The position numbers and the translations under genes were made by a program. A stretch of DNA of 64,000 bases from CALKZN01 sp964633815. Lineage in GTDB: Bacteria > Pseudomonadota > Gammaproteobacteria > Arenicellales > Arenicellaceae. The notes under the pieces were generated by a model. That model was not told the origin of the DNA and did not search any database. It saw nothing but the letters and a program-made list of their open reading frames with translations. Positions 53,484 to 63,166 of the stretch are shown here, one piece after another. The stretch is taken from the NCBI GenBank assembly GCA_964633815.1, contig CAZWHW010000001.1:124001-188000 (forward strand), read 5' to 3'. Each line of letters starts with the position of its first letter. Within the stretch, counting starts at the first letter, position 1.

Positions 53484-55082
53484 TCAGACTTTTTTCTTAG
53501 CAAAAACTATTGGCACAGCAATGAAGCAAATCACGAGCATTAAACAACCATAAATAATCCACATGCCAAAATGTATAAATGGTGTTTTGCCAAGCCTTGG
53601 CATCACACTAACTTGCATGCTGTCTTTTTGGAATTGCTTCGTTGTCGCCAGCACATTGCCTTGAAAGTCGATATAGGTAGATGGACCTGAATTGGCACTG
53701 CGTAGCATTGGTCTAGCTAATTCTATTGCCCGCATTTGCGCCATTTGTACTCGCTGATGTGGTGCCAGGGAATCACCAAACCAAGCATCTTCACTGATAT
53801 TAACCAAAACTCCATTATTGCTATTTTCTACTATTGCATTGCGCATCTCGGCAGCAAATGCATCTTCATAACAAATAGAAAGCGAAACATCCAAGCCCTC
53901 ACAACTTAAAGACTGGTTGGCTTGCCCAGCAGAAAAGTCTGACATCGGAATTTGCAAATAACTAAGCAACCAACCAAGCAAACTCCTCAATGGTAAATAC
54001 TCACCAAAGGGCACCAAATGCTGTTTTCGATAAACTTGCTGACCTTGATAAAAAGAGCCTTGCGCAGATTGTGATGCTCCAGCAAAACTCCCACAAACCA
54101 AATTTGCTGAGTTATAAATCTTATTGTTTACCAAATCACGTTCAATCACACCTGACAATATCGCCTTGTTCTGACCACGGAGTATATTCCATAGTCTTTC
54201 ATCAGTCTGATGTAGCGCAACTGGCAAGGCAGTTTCTGGCAAAATGACTAGGTCTGCGGAATATTGATTAATTTGGTCGACATAATCACTCACAATTTGA
54301 GCTTGATTTTCATTCAACCACTTATGATCAACGGACACATTTCCTTGTACAATGGCCACCTCAAAACGTTGTCCCGTAGCTGAGCTCCATTGAATCGTTT
54401 GCAAATAGGCACCTGAACCTACCAATAAAACTATTGTTCCCACATAGAATAAAACAAGCTTTTTACTCACTACGTTTTTCACTGAAACGTGGCCAACACT
54501 TTGCATTTTAAAAAATCGCGTACCCAGCTCCACACCTAAGTACCGAAAAGCCACACTTAGCATTGCAGACACCATTACAGTGACAAAACTAACCAAATAA
54601 ACACTGCCAAGCGGCGCATATCCAGACAACCATTGTGTGGTTTGGCTGTAACCCACATCAAGCCAAGGGAAACCTGTAAATAAAATGCTACGGCCCCATT
54701 CAGCCAAAACCCATAATGACGCAAATAAAACTATATTTTTAACGCTTTCTTGACCGTGATGCTCGCTAAAGCGGGAGTAAAGAAAACCAGCAAACCCTAT
54801 GACTAAAGAATAGGAAGCGACAAACAAAAATACAGCGATCGAAGCCATCCAGACCGGCATATTTCCATAGGTTTGTAACGACACATAAGCCCAAGATGCC
54901 CCAACACCAAATTGTCCAAGGCTAAACAAAAAGATCAATGTAGATGCTTGCCACTCTTTTGCACTACGCAATAATTGAAACAGCACAGCAATACACAATG
55001 GCATCAACCACCACCATTCTAGTGGCGCGTAAGATGCCACACTCACTGCTCCAATAATAAAAGCGACTAGATATTTCAACAT
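53484..55082 (-). CDS. lnt: Apolipoprotein N-acyltransferase
   Basis: Adds the third acyl chain to the N-terminal cysteine of lipoproteins in the inner membrane. The 532-residue protein has several N-terminal helices, then a nitrilase-like periplasmic domain with the catalytic glutamate in VILPETALP, lysine in YRKQHLVPFGEYLP, and cysteine in SICYEDAF. Length is normal. It lies 16 bases after the CorC-like gene, as in the conserved gammaproteobacterial block. Confidence 0.96.
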   Translation of the reverse strand: MLKYLVAFIIGAVSVASYAPLEWWWLMPLCIAVLFQLLRSAKEWQASTLIFLFSLGQFGVGASWAYVSLQTYGNMPVWMASIAVFLFVASYSLVIGFAGFLYSRFSEHHGQESVKNIVLFASLWVLAEWGRSILFTGFPWLDVGYSQTTQWLSGYAPLGSVYLVSFVTVMVSAMLSVAFRYLGVELGTRFFKMQSVGHVSVKNVVSKKLVLFYVGTIVLLVGSGAYLQTIQWSSATGQRFEVAIVQGNVSVDHKWLNENQAQIVSDYVDQINQYSADLVILPETALPVALHQTDERLWNILRGQNKAILSGVIERDLVNNKIYNSANLVCGSFAGASQSAQGSFYQGQQVYRKQHLVPFGEYLPLRSLLGWLLSYLQIPMSDFSAGQANQSLSCEGLDVSLSICYEDAFAAEMRNAIVENSNNGVLVNISEDAWFGDSLAPHQRVQMAQMRAIELARPMLRSANSGPSTYIDFQGNVLATTKQFQKDSMQVSVMPRLGKTPFIHFGMWIIYGCLMLVICFIAVPIVFAKKKV

Positions 55083-55098
55083 AGCAATCGAAAAAAAC

Positions 55099-55965
55099 TT
55101 AACTTGTTGGAGGGAACACCCGCACTAAATGAACTCTTCGACTATCAGCATTAATTACTTCAAATCTCACTCTTTCAATTTCCATGCTATCACCCACTTC
55201 AGGCACTCGACCTAACTCTTGAGAAATTAAACCGCCCATTGTGTCAGCCTTTACATGACTTAAGTTAGTATCAAAATACTCATTGAAGTCCTCTATATTT
55301 AATATCGCTTTAATGACATAACCTTCTTTTGATGACTTGCGAATCATTGAATCATCTTCATCACCAAAATCATACTCATCATCAATTTCACCAACAATTT
55401 GCTCTAAAACATCCTCAATAGTGACTAAACCTGAAACCGAACCATACTCATCAACAACAATCGCCATATGATTACGTTTCTGACGAAACTCAGTGAGCAA
55501 AACGTTGACTCGTTTAGTTTCAGGCACAAACACAGGTTCACGCAATAATTCAGATAACTTAAAACTTTCATCATCTTCTCGATCAAAGAAACGTAGCAAT
55601 TCTTTTGCTAGCAGTATCCCTTCTACTTTATCGCGTCCTGAATTAAGAACAGGAAAACGTGAATGAGCACTTTCAACCATGACATCCAATGTTGCATCTA
55701 AAGACATATCACTTTCCACTACAACCATTTGCGAAAATGGAATCGTGATGTCGCGCACTGTCAAATCAGAAACTTGTAGCACTCGCTGCATCGTATCGCG
55801 TGCTTCCTCATCCATAAGGCCACTTTCTTGCGCCTCATCAAATATATTGATTAGTTCTTTTTTGTTTTTGAGCAATCGGGTGCCAAAACGCTCATAAAGA
55901 AAATTGACAGTTCGGGTAAACAAACTCGACGGAGGTTGTTCAGCTTCGGAATTGTTTCGTTCCAT
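55099..55965 (-). CDS. ybeX: CorC/HlyC-family CBS-domain protein (YbeX)
   Basis: A soluble protein with paired CBS domains (about 60-190) and a C-terminal CorC_HlyC domain (about 200-285) that may influence divalent-cation transport or ribosome metabolism. I use the ATG at 55965 (MERNNSEAEQPP); a TTG at 55989 would add eight residues. The segment VLQVSDLTVRDITIPFSQMV and the later GLVTIEDVLEQIVGEIDDEYD are typical. It is part of miaB-ybeZ-ybeY-ybeX-lnt. Confidence 0.93.
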   Translation of the reverse strand: MERNNSEAEQPPSSLFTRTVNFLYERFGTRLLKNKKELINIFDEAQESGLMDEEARDTMQRVLQVSDLTVRDITIPFSQMVVVESDMSLDATLDVMVESAHSRFPVLNSGRDKVEGILLAKELLRFFDREDDESFKLSELLREPVFVPETKRVNVLLTEFRQKRNHMAIVVDEYGSVSGLVTIEDVLEQIVGEIDDEYDFGDEDDSMIRKSSKEGYVIKAILNIEDFNEYFDTNLSHVKADTMGGLISQELGRVPEVGDSMEIERVRFEVINADSRRVHLVRVFPPTS

Positions 55966-56023
55966 TCGTTTATTTTGCTCAGGTTGCAATGTAATCTAAA
56001 ATCAATGTGACTATTCGTCTAGC

Positions 56024-56515
56024 TTAATGGTGTTGGTACGGATTATCAATCCCAAATTGCGCCAGAATTTCTTGTTCTAAGGCTTCCATCTGCTCAGCTT
56101 TATCATCTTGCTCATGATCATAACCCAGCAAATGCAAAATGCCATGAACAATCATATGCTGCAAATGATGTAAGAATGGTTTGTTTTGTTCTAATGCCTC
56201 ACGTTCAACTACTGGCAAGCAAATCACAATATCACCCATATAACTTTCTAAATCATCATAAGTGAAAGACAAAACATTCGTTGGTTTATCTTTATTACGA
56301 AACTCAGCGTTCAACTGTTGAGATTCATTTTTTCCCACCAATCGAACCACACATTCATATTCAATGTCTGCACTATAATTACCATCTAATTCGTGTGCAC
56401 CTAAAATAAATGCAGTTTGCGCAACACTAAGTAAACTATCAATTGATTCTATAGGGTTTTCAATTTCCTCAGCCAGTTGAAAATCAGCTAGCAAGAGTAA
56501 GTCAGAGTTTGGCAT
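56024..56515 (-). CDS. ybeY: Endoribonuclease YbeY (16S rRNA maturation)
   Basis: Metal-dependent single-strand endoribonuclease needed for 16S rRNA 3' processing and ribosome quality control. The 163-residue protein has NAEFRNKDKPTNVLSF near 79-94 and the zinc-binding HGILHLLGYDH near 135-145 with all three histidines. It lies four bases after the PhoH-family gene and precedes ybeX, the usual order. Confidence 0.96.
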   Translation of the reverse strand: MPNSDLLLLADFQLAEEIENPIESIDSLLSVAQTAFILGAHELDGNYSADIEYECVVRLVGKNESQQLNAEFRNKDKPTNVLSFTYDDLESYMGDIVICLPVVEREALEQNKPFLHHLQHMIVHGILHLLGYDHEQDDKAEQMEALEQEILAQFGIDNPYQHH

Positions 56516-56519
56516 TCAA

Positions 56520-57491
56520 TTATTCTTCTTCAGCGTCGTAGCGCTCGATAATCCGCTGTACTAATGGATGTCTAACAATATCTTTTCCCGTCAATTTGCA
56601 AATTGCTATGCCTTTAACATTATCTAATATTTTAGTTGCTTGACGTAAACCCGTTTGTGTCCCTCTAGGCAAATCAAGCTGACTCATATCTCCAGTGATA
56701 ATTGCCTTAGTTCCATAACCAATGCGTGTTAAAAACATTTTCATTTGGTTTTCAGTAGCATTTTGCGCTTCATCTAAAATTACAAACGCATTCGATAAAG
56801 TTCGACCACGCATATATGCCAATGGAGCTAATTCGACTATTTTATTTTCAAGCAAACGCTCAACCTTTTCAGCGCCCATAAAATCATACAAAGCGTCATA
56901 TAAAGGTCTTAGATAGGGATCAATTTTCTGGCCAATATCGCCTGGCAAAAAACCTAAATTCTCACCAGCTTCCACTACAGGCCGAACTAACAAAATTCGA
57001 TCGACATCTTCATTCAACAAAGCTTGTACTGCGCAAGCAACTGCCAAATAGGTTTTACCTGTGCCTGCCGGACCTATACCAAAAATAATATCATTATTTC
57101 TAACTTCATTCAGATAATCATTTTGATTTGGCGTTTTACCGCGAATTTGTTTTAAAGGCGTTTTAATGATCACTGCAGGTGATTGGTTTTTTTCATCGGT
57201 ATCTAAAGACATATTACGTATTTGTAGATAAATAGTTTTTTCATCAATGGGTTCGGCCGTAGCTGCGTCTTTCCGTGTTTTAGCTTTTAATTTTGCCAAG
57301 CTAGCCAAAACTTTCTGTGCCTTTTCAACAGCAGCCAGATCACCTTGAATAGCAATTTTGCTACCCACTAAAGTTAGGCGAACGTCTAATTCTTCTTCAA
57401 TGATTTTTAGATGCGATTGATGATGTCCACAGATCTCGCGGATCGCCGCATTAGGCAAGTCTTCCAGTGTGAACGACAGTATGTCGTTCAT
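56520..57491 (-). CDS. ybeZ: PhoH-family ATPase YbeZ
   Basis: A 323-residue PhoH-like NTPase, thought to help YbeY in RNA processing. A KH-like N-terminal segment (about 20-70) is followed by Walker A GPAGTGKTYLAV near 137-148 and Walker B FVILDEAQNAT near 235. A GTGAG-like site precedes the ATG at 57491. It is translationally close to ybeY (4 bases) and follows miaB by 111 bases. Confidence 0.94.
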   Translation of the reverse strand: MNDILSFTLEDLPNAAIREICGHHQSHLKIIEEELDVRLTLVGSKIAIQGDLAAVEKAQKVLASLAKLKAKTRKDAATAEPIDEKTIYLQIRNMSLDTDEKNQSPAVIIKTPLKQIRGKTPNQNDYLNEVRNNDIIFGIGPAGTGKTYLAVACAVQALLNEDVDRILLVRPVVEAGENLGFLPGDIGQKIDPYLRPLYDALYDFMGAEKVERLLENKIVELAPLAYMRGRTLSNAFVILDEAQNATENQMKMFLTRIGYGTKAIITGDMSQLDLPRGTQTGLRQATKILDNVKGIAICKLTGKDIVRHPLVQRIIERYDAEEE

Positions 57492-57602
57492 AAATGAATA
57501 TCTCGATTCATGAGATTATCATAACTCCAACTTTATGATTAAACCAAGCCTATTTTGGTGAAAATTGTAAAAATTTTTAGATAGTTTGCATACAAAGCTT
57601 AT

Positions 57603-58961
57603 TCACAGCATTTTCCCACGTAAGGAATTTGGTAGAGCTTCGGTGATCTCCACATCAACAAAATTACCAATCAACGATTCAGGCCCATCAAAGTTCACCA
57701 CCCGATTATTTTCAGTTCGTCCCGACATTTGATCACCTTTTCTGGCTTCCCGATCAACTAAAATACGCTGCTTTGTGCCAACCATTGACTGACTGATGGC
57801 TGCTGCATTATCAACAATGACTTTTTGCAAACGAGCAAGACGCGCTTTCTTAACATCCATCGGCACATCATCTACCAAATCAGATGCTGGCGTTCCAGGC
57901 CGAGGGCTATAAATAAAACTAAACGAAGTGTCGTAGCCTACTTCTTCAATCAAGCTCATGGTATCTTCATAATCTTTATCAGTTTCACCTGGAAAACCAA
58001 TAATAAAATCAGATGACAAACTAATATCCGGTCGTGCTGCTTTGATTTTTTTAATAATCTTTAAATAATCTTCAGCTGTATAGCGGCGTTTCATAGCATT
58101 CAAAATACTATCCGAACCACTTTGCACTGGCAGGTGTAAATGACTCACTAATTTTGACTCATCACGATAAACCTGAATTAGATTATCAGTGAATTCCAAC
58201 GGATGTGATGTGGTGTAACGAATACGATCAATACCATCAATCTGCGCAACATAACGAATCAATAAAGCAAAATCAGCTTCCGAACCATCGTACATTTCAC
58301 CGCGATACGCATTCACATTTTGTCCTAACAAAGTCACTTCACGCACACCTTGCTCGGCAAGGGCAAAAACTTCGGCAATGACATCATCAAAGCTGCGTGA
58401 AAATTCTTCGCCGCGTGTATAAGGAACCACACAAAATGAGCAATACTTGCTACAACCTTCCATAATTGAAACAAAGGCTGTAACACCATCAACTTTCGGC
58501 TTCGGCAAATTATCAAATTTTTCCATTTCAGGGAATGAGATATCAACTTGCGGTGTTTGCTCTTTGCTAACTTCGTCATACATTTCAGGCAAACGATGCA
58601 AAGTTTGCGGCCCAAAAACCATGTCGACATAAGGCGCACGCTGACGAATTGCATCACCTTCTTGACTAGCAACACAACCACCAACACCAATCACTAAATC
58701 AGGCTTTGCTTCTTTGAGTTTGCGCCATCGTCCCAATTGGTGAAACACCTTTTCTTGAGCTTTTTCGCGTACAGAGCAGGTGTTCATCAAAATAACATCT
58801 GCTTGTGCCTCATCGTCTGTTCGCTCCATCTTGTGCGAATCATTCAATGAGTCCAGCATACGATCGGAATCATATTCATTCATTTGACAGCCAAAAGTTT
58901 TGATAAAAACTTTTTTACTGACCTTGTTAAGAGTATTTGCAGTATTTTTCGATTCTGACAC
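57603..58961 (-). CDS. miaB: tRNA-2-methylthio-N6-dimethylallyladenosine synthase MiaB
   Basis: Radical-SAM methylthiotransferase that adds the 2-methylthio group to i6A37 of tRNAs reading UNN codons. The 452-residue protein has the N-terminal KTFGCQMNEYDS with the first cluster ligand, the radical-SAM CSKYCSFCVVPY near 170 and a C-terminal TRAM domain. The start is GTG at 58961, supported by a GAGG five bases upstream of the codon. It is first gene of the ybeZ-ybeY-ybeX-lnt block. Confidence 0.96.
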   Translation of the reverse strand: MSESKNTANTLNKVSKKVFIKTFGCQMNEYDSDRMLDSLNDSHKMERTDDEAQADVILMNTCSVREKAQEKVFHQLGRWRKLKEAKPDLVIGVGGCVASQEGDAIRQRAPYVDMVFGPQTLHRLPEMYDEVSKEQTPQVDISFPEMEKFDNLPKPKVDGVTAFVSIMEGCSKYCSFCVVPYTRGEEFSRSFDDVIAEVFALAEQGVREVTLLGQNVNAYRGEMYDGSEADFALLIRYVAQIDGIDRIRYTTSHPLEFTDNLIQVYRDESKLVSHLHLPVQSGSDSILNAMKRRYTAEDYLKIIKKIKAARPDISLSSDFIIGFPGETDKDYEDTMSLIEEVGYDTSFSFIYSPRPGTPASDLVDDVPMDVKKARLARLQKVIVDNAAAISQSMVGTKQRILVDREARKGDQMSGRTENNRVVNFDGPESLIGNFVDVEITEALPNSLRGKML

Positions 58962-59237
58962 AAGCGCCTCTCAATTCCATAAGCCCTATTTATAAATTAT
59001 AGAAAAAGCATAATATCTAAAACTTTAGGGGCGCGATTTTCTCATAATTACTCGCATAAATCGAAAAAAAACCTATTCTTTGCGCTTTTTTGCACTATTT
59101 GAGTCAATTTTTTTATTCAACCAGATCAAATGAGAATTAATTTAACTTCAAAGAAGATCATACTCATGACGTTAGAAATTTGGTGATAAACCCGAATTGT
59201 TGTCGGCAATAGCGAAATAATCTCAAGTTATAACGGT

Positions 59238-59280
59238 TTAATCGGTGCAGCTAGAAAAATAGCTTAGCTGCATCGATTAA
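59238..59280. repeat. 16-base inverted repeat / stem-loop
   Basis: TTAATCGGTGCAGCTA pairs with TAGCTGCATCGATTAA, with a single G-T wobble, around eleven bases. It could be a terminator-type hairpin, a small-RNA element or a mobile-element end. Confidence 0.65.
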
Positions 59281-59463
59281 TAACAGCCAAAAGTTAACCT
59301 TACAGTTCAATCCTGCGGGTAGCTTATTTTATTATTAGCATTACATACAACATACTACCGAAATGCTTAAAACCACCTTCTACTCAAAAAACCATCCCCA
59401 TTTGGTATTCAGTATTTTTAATTGACACTTCAATGTATTAGCAACCATACCAAAGTTAGCAAA

Positions 59464-59495
59464 ATTTAATATAGTACTTTAGTACTATATTAAAT
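59464..59495. repeat. 32-base AT-rich palindrome
   Basis: ATTTAATATAGTAC and GTACTATATTAAAT match perfectly (14 bases) around TTTA. It ends seven bases before the ATG of the response-regulator-like relic, so it may have been an operator or a hairpin in that gene's leader. Confidence 0.8.
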
Positions 59496-59502
59496 AGAAA
59501 CT

Positions 59503-59640
59503 ATGGTAATCCAAAGGATTTTAATTGTTGGCGGTCATCACCTCTTCTCAGATGACTTGTCACTTATATTGTCAAAACTATCTCCTAAACCTAAAGTAGT
59601 AAAAAGACATCAATCAATCGCTGATCGCACTGCTTGGTAA
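59503..59640 (+). pseudogene. Truncated response-regulator-like remnant
   Basis: A 45-codon frame whose start RILIVGGHHLFSDDLSLIL resembles the first strand and helix of LuxR/NarL-type receivers (ILIVDDHPLFRDGL). The acidic pair is replaced by two glycines, and the frame runs into the end of the opposite cyclopropane synthase gene. No phosphorylation site, linker or DNA-binding part is left. I read it as a decayed gene cut by rearrangement; a short expressed peptide is possible. Confidence 0.4.
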
Positions 59641-60737
59641 ATGTCCTGTTGTTCTCCTTTAGAAAACACAATTTGCCATAAATGATTTGTATAGGCCTTA
59701 AACGTACCCGCGCTGCACATGAGATAATAACGCCACATGCGCCTGAACTCTTCATCATAGGCTGGCAAATCAGCCCATGCAGCATTGACATTATCATGCC
59801 ATGCATGCAAAGTTTTATGATAATCCAAACCGAAATTATGCCAATCTTCAATTCTAAATAAGCGTTCACTATGCTCGGTAATTAATTTTGATGACGGCAA
59901 AATCGAATTAGGAAAAATATAGCGCTCAATCCACGGATCAATTTTATCCGAGGTGTACTGAAAACCAATGGTATGCAATAAAAACAAGCCTCCATCTTTC
60001 AAACAGCGATTAGCAACTCGAAAATATTCAGCATAATTTTTAAAGCCGACGTGTTCAACCATACCTAAAGAAAAAATACGATCAAATTCCTCATTTAGAT
60101 CTCGATAATCCATAAAGTGAAAATCAACATTCATGCCTTTAGATTGATCGTTTGCCATATTAATTTGTTCTTGTGACACGCTGATACCAGTGACATGCAC
60201 ATCGTATTTTTCCGCCATATAGCGCGCAGCGCCGCCCCAACCACAACCAATATCCAAAACACGCATACCCGGTTCTAGTTTTAGCTTGCGACACACCAAT
60301 TCCAGTTTATGCTCCTGCGCTTCATCTAAATTTTTTGCATCTTGCCAAAAACCACAGGTATAGATCATACGTTTATCTAACATGCGTTCGTATAGATCAT
60401 TTCCCGCATCATAATGTTGTGCACCCACTTTAAATGCGCGCTTGCCTGTTTGACGGTTTTTTAAATGAGCATAAATATAAAATAACTTATCGCGAGTGGT
60501 TCGCACCTTCGCTTGCAAATCACCAAGAATCAGACGACGAAATAATTCATCCAGTTCTTCCGCGTCCCACCAACCTTCCATATAAGCTTCGCCAAGTCCT
60601 AATGAACCTTGACCAATAGCGCGCTTGAATAAATCAGTGTTATGAATTTGCATATCCCAAGGCTGATCGCCATTAATAGTGACATCAGCATGCGCCAACA
60701 ATTCAGAAACCTTTTTTTCGTATAACTCATTCGACAT
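59610..60737 (-). CDS. cfa: Cyclopropane-fatty-acyl-phospholipid synthase
   Basis: Methylates cis double bonds of membrane lipids to cyclopropane rings using SAM, often on entry into stationary phase or under stress. I use the ATG at 60737 (MSNELYEKK), preceded by GGGTG; a longer frame would add twenty residues. The 375-residue protein shows GAQHYDAGNDLYERMLD near 125-141, the SAM loop VLDIGCGWGGAA near 165-176 and HYVGFK-type GMVEHVGFKNY. The last codons overlap a short relic frame on the other strand. Confidence 0.93.
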   Translation of the reverse strand: MSNELYEKKVSELLAHADVTINGDQPWDMQIHNTDLFKRAIGQGSLGLGEAYMEGWWDAEELDELFRRLILGDLQAKVRTTRDKLFYIYAHLKNRQTGKRAFKVGAQHYDAGNDLYERMLDKRMIYTCGFWQDAKNLDEAQEHKLELVCRKLKLEPGMRVLDIGCGWGGAARYMAEKYDVHVTGISVSQEQINMANDQSKGMNVDFHFMDYRDLNEEFDRIFSLGMVEHVGFKNYAEYFRVANRCLKDGGLFLLHTIGFQYTSDKIDPWIERYIFPNSILPSSKLITEHSERLFRIEDWHNFGLDYHKTLHAWHDNVNAAWADLPAYDEEFRRMWRYYLMCSAGTFKAYTNHLWQIVFSKGEQQDIYQAVRSAID

Positions 60738-60970
60738 GAAACACCCGTATTTTTCTAATTTTTTTCTACTTTTATAAGACCGAACAATCAAGGCCAATCT
60801 TACCTAAACACTTTCACCATAAGCATAATATTACATTGAACAAAATCATAATATCTCACTCGGAAAATAGAACCATTTTCGTTATCTTCTAATAAACAAA
60901 TGAATGTTCATAATGAACCAGTTTCACCCCGTTAGCATTCATATTGTTCATATAAAAACTAACCTATTTT

Positions 60971-62806
60971 TTACTCAACACCTAAAAATCCGCCACTTTG
61001 TCTTGTCCATAGCTGAGCATATAAACCTTTAGCCTTGAGCAATTCATCGTGTGATCCTTGCTCGATAATATTGCCATCGTCAATAACAATTAAACGGTCT
61101 AAAGCAGCGATGGTCGATAGACGATGCGCAATTGCGATCACAGTTTTTCCTTGCATGAGTTCATCTAAACTGTCACTTATCGCCTCTTCAATTTCTGAGT
61201 CAAGCGCACTAGTGGCTTCATCTAACAACAAAATAGGCGCATTTTTGAGCATGACTCGAGCAATCGCAATACGTTGTCTTTGGCCACCAGACAGCTTCAC
61301 TCCTCGCTCACCAACCATTGTTTGATAGTCAGAATTTCCTAGCGCATCGCTTAATGATTCAATGAATTCATGCGCGTGGGCCGCTTTAGCTGCAGCAATC
61401 ACCTCTTCATCACTAGCATCTGGCTTACCATAGGCAATATTGTCTCGCACACTGCGATGCAATAAAGCAGTGTCTTGCGTGACCATGCCAATTTGTGCGC
61501 GCAGTGATTCTTGCGTGACTTTTTGTATGTCCTGACCATCGATGCTGATCACACCTGAATTGACATCATAAAAACGTAGCAACAGATTTACTAAAGTGGA
61601 TTTGCCTGCGCCAGAACGCCCAACAATGCCGACTTTTTCGCCTGCCTTAATCGTTAAATCTAATTGATTAAAAATAGTAACTTCAGCTGAATGAGAAAAA
61701 TCAACTTGAAAAAATTTGATTTCACCCGCCTCAACTTGCATTAGCTTAGCATCCGGTTTGTCTTGCAATTGAATCGGTTTTAATAGGGTATTAAACCCAT
61801 CTTGCACCACGCCCATATTTTCAAACAACGTGGCGATCTGCCACATGATCCAATGCGACAAACCAATAATTCTCAACGCTAAAGCTGTGGCAGTGGCAAC
61901 CACGCCAGCTGAAGCAGAACCATTACTCCAAAGATAAAGACCCAAACCAATCGTGCCCGCGACAAGACACATATTGATCACATAGTTCACGCTCTCAACG
62001 CCAGTAACATAGCGCATTTGTTTATGCACTGTCTCTAAAAATTCATCCATCGCTTCCTTTGCATACACTTTCTCACGCATGCTATGACTGAATAATTTGA
62101 CGCTAGAAATATTGGCATAAGAATCCGTGATCCGCCCGGTCATTTTAGAACGCGCATCGGCCTGGATAGTGGCGGCACCTTGCAGCTTAGGCAAAAAGAA
62201 AAACATCGATGCACCAAATGCCAAAACCCAACCAAGAAATGGCAACAACAAAAGAAAATCTAAACTGCCAAGAATGACACCACTACTAATCAGATACACC
62301 ACCATATAACTAAACATGCTGGTGAACGACATGACAGTGTCGCGCACCGCCAAAGCTGTTTGCATGACTTTTGCTGACACTCTGCCCGACATTTCATCGT
62401 TAAAAAACGACATACTTTGACTCAAAATCCGCTGGTGAAATTGCCAACGTAAACGCATCGGCAAAATGCCTTGCAACGTTTGAAAATGAATCCCTGCATT
62501 GAACACCGCAATGATCATACTGATCACAATCGCAATCAACATCCAAATGATTGCCGTGGATTTTTCTTGCCAAAACTCCGTAATTCCATATTGACTAATC
62601 CAATCCACAATCCAGCCCATCCAGGCATACATCAACGCTTCAAAAGCACCCATCAAGCCTGTGAGAAACGTCAGACCAAATAACCAAGCACGTGAACCTT
62701 TGGTGCAAGACCAAACAAACAGCCAAATATTTTTGGATTTCTCATGTTCATAAGTCTCGGGATAAGGGTCTATTCGAGACTCAAAATAGCGCAGAAAACG
62801 TTGCAT
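60971..62806 (-). CDS. ABC exporter, fused membrane and ATPase domains
   Basis: A 611-residue half-transporter working as a dimer. Six hydrophobic helices fill about 30-340, followed by an ATPase with Walker A GRSGAGKST near 398-406, signature LSGGQRQRIAIARVML near 505 and Walker B ILLLDEATSALDS. It resembles MsbA/multidrug and lipid exporters. The substrate cannot be told from sequence. It lies 233 bases upstream of cfa on the same strand. Confidence 0.92.
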   Translation of the reverse strand: MQRFLRYFESRIDPYPETYEHEKSKNIWLFVWSCTKGSRAWLFGLTFLTGLMGAFEALMYAWMGWIVDWISQYGITEFWQEKSTAIIWMLIAIVISMIIAVFNAGIHFQTLQGILPMRLRWQFHQRILSQSMSFFNDEMSGRVSAKVMQTALAVRDTVMSFTSMFSYMVVYLISSGVILGSLDFLLLLPFLGWVLAFGASMFFFLPKLQGAATIQADARSKMTGRITDSYANISSVKLFSHSMREKVYAKEAMDEFLETVHKQMRYVTGVESVNYVINMCLVAGTIGLGLYLWSNGSASAGVVATATALALRIIGLSHWIMWQIATLFENMGVVQDGFNTLLKPIQLQDKPDAKLMQVEAGEIKFFQVDFSHSAEVTIFNQLDLTIKAGEKVGIVGRSGAGKSTLVNLLLRFYDVNSGVISIDGQDIQKVTQESLRAQIGMVTQDTALLHRSVRDNIAYGKPDASDEEVIAAAKAAHAHEFIESLSDALGNSDYQTMVGERGVKLSGGQRQRIAIARVMLKNAPILLLDEATSALDSEIEEAISDSLDELMQGKTVIAIAHRLSTIAALDRLIVIDDGNIIEQGSHDELLKAKGLYAQLWTRQSGGFLGVE

Positions 62807-63166
62807 CTGTAGGCTGAAATATAGTTAATTAGGGAGACCTTAACATTGTTTGATGACTAAATGCAGACAAAAAAACATTGTCACCGCAATATATTTACAG
62901 CCCACATATTTAAAGCAAACTTTCATTAGATTAGAGAATTTCAAGCCATGCAAAAAGGTTGATTTTGAAGATGGAAAAGCACAGCAATTTCAACACTTCT
63001 TCGACCAAAGACACTACAAGCTGAAATTATTACTAGGGAAAAAAGATAACGAATGCTTTACCTATTTTTTATCATACTTCACTAAATAATTTAAAATCAA
63101 ATCATCGCTAATTTATAGTGATTATCATTAATACTTAAATATTAATGCGCTTAAGTAAAAATATTT
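62807..63166. other. 360-base intergenic region, no convincing gene
   Basis: Between the ABC exporter and the anti-sigma gene. A plus-strand frame at 62853-63089 has no ribosome site at a useful distance and no recognised features. A CATTAATA/TATTAATG inverted repeat (63126-63147) lies 20 bases past the anti-sigma stop. Confidence 0.5.

Larger units (their letters stand above)
58962..59609. other. 648-base intergenic region with strong hairpins and a gene relic
   Basis: Between miaB and the cyclopropane synthase gene. It contains the 16-base stem-loop at 59238-59280, the 32-base palindrome at 59464-59495 and a short frame at 59503-59640 that looks like the start of a response regulator. The first 270 bases are AT-rich with no gene seen. 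Confidence 0.6.

Noticed and set aside
62853..63089. Plus-strand frame of about 79 codons between the ABC exporter and the anti-sigma gene
   Set aside because: The nearest purine-rich site is about 20 bases from the ATG, composition is like non-coding AT-rich DNA, and nothing in the protein is recognisable.
63118..63135. Fur-box-like GATTATCATTA
   Set aside because: Only one half resembles the consensus and no gene start is close enough to be controlled.
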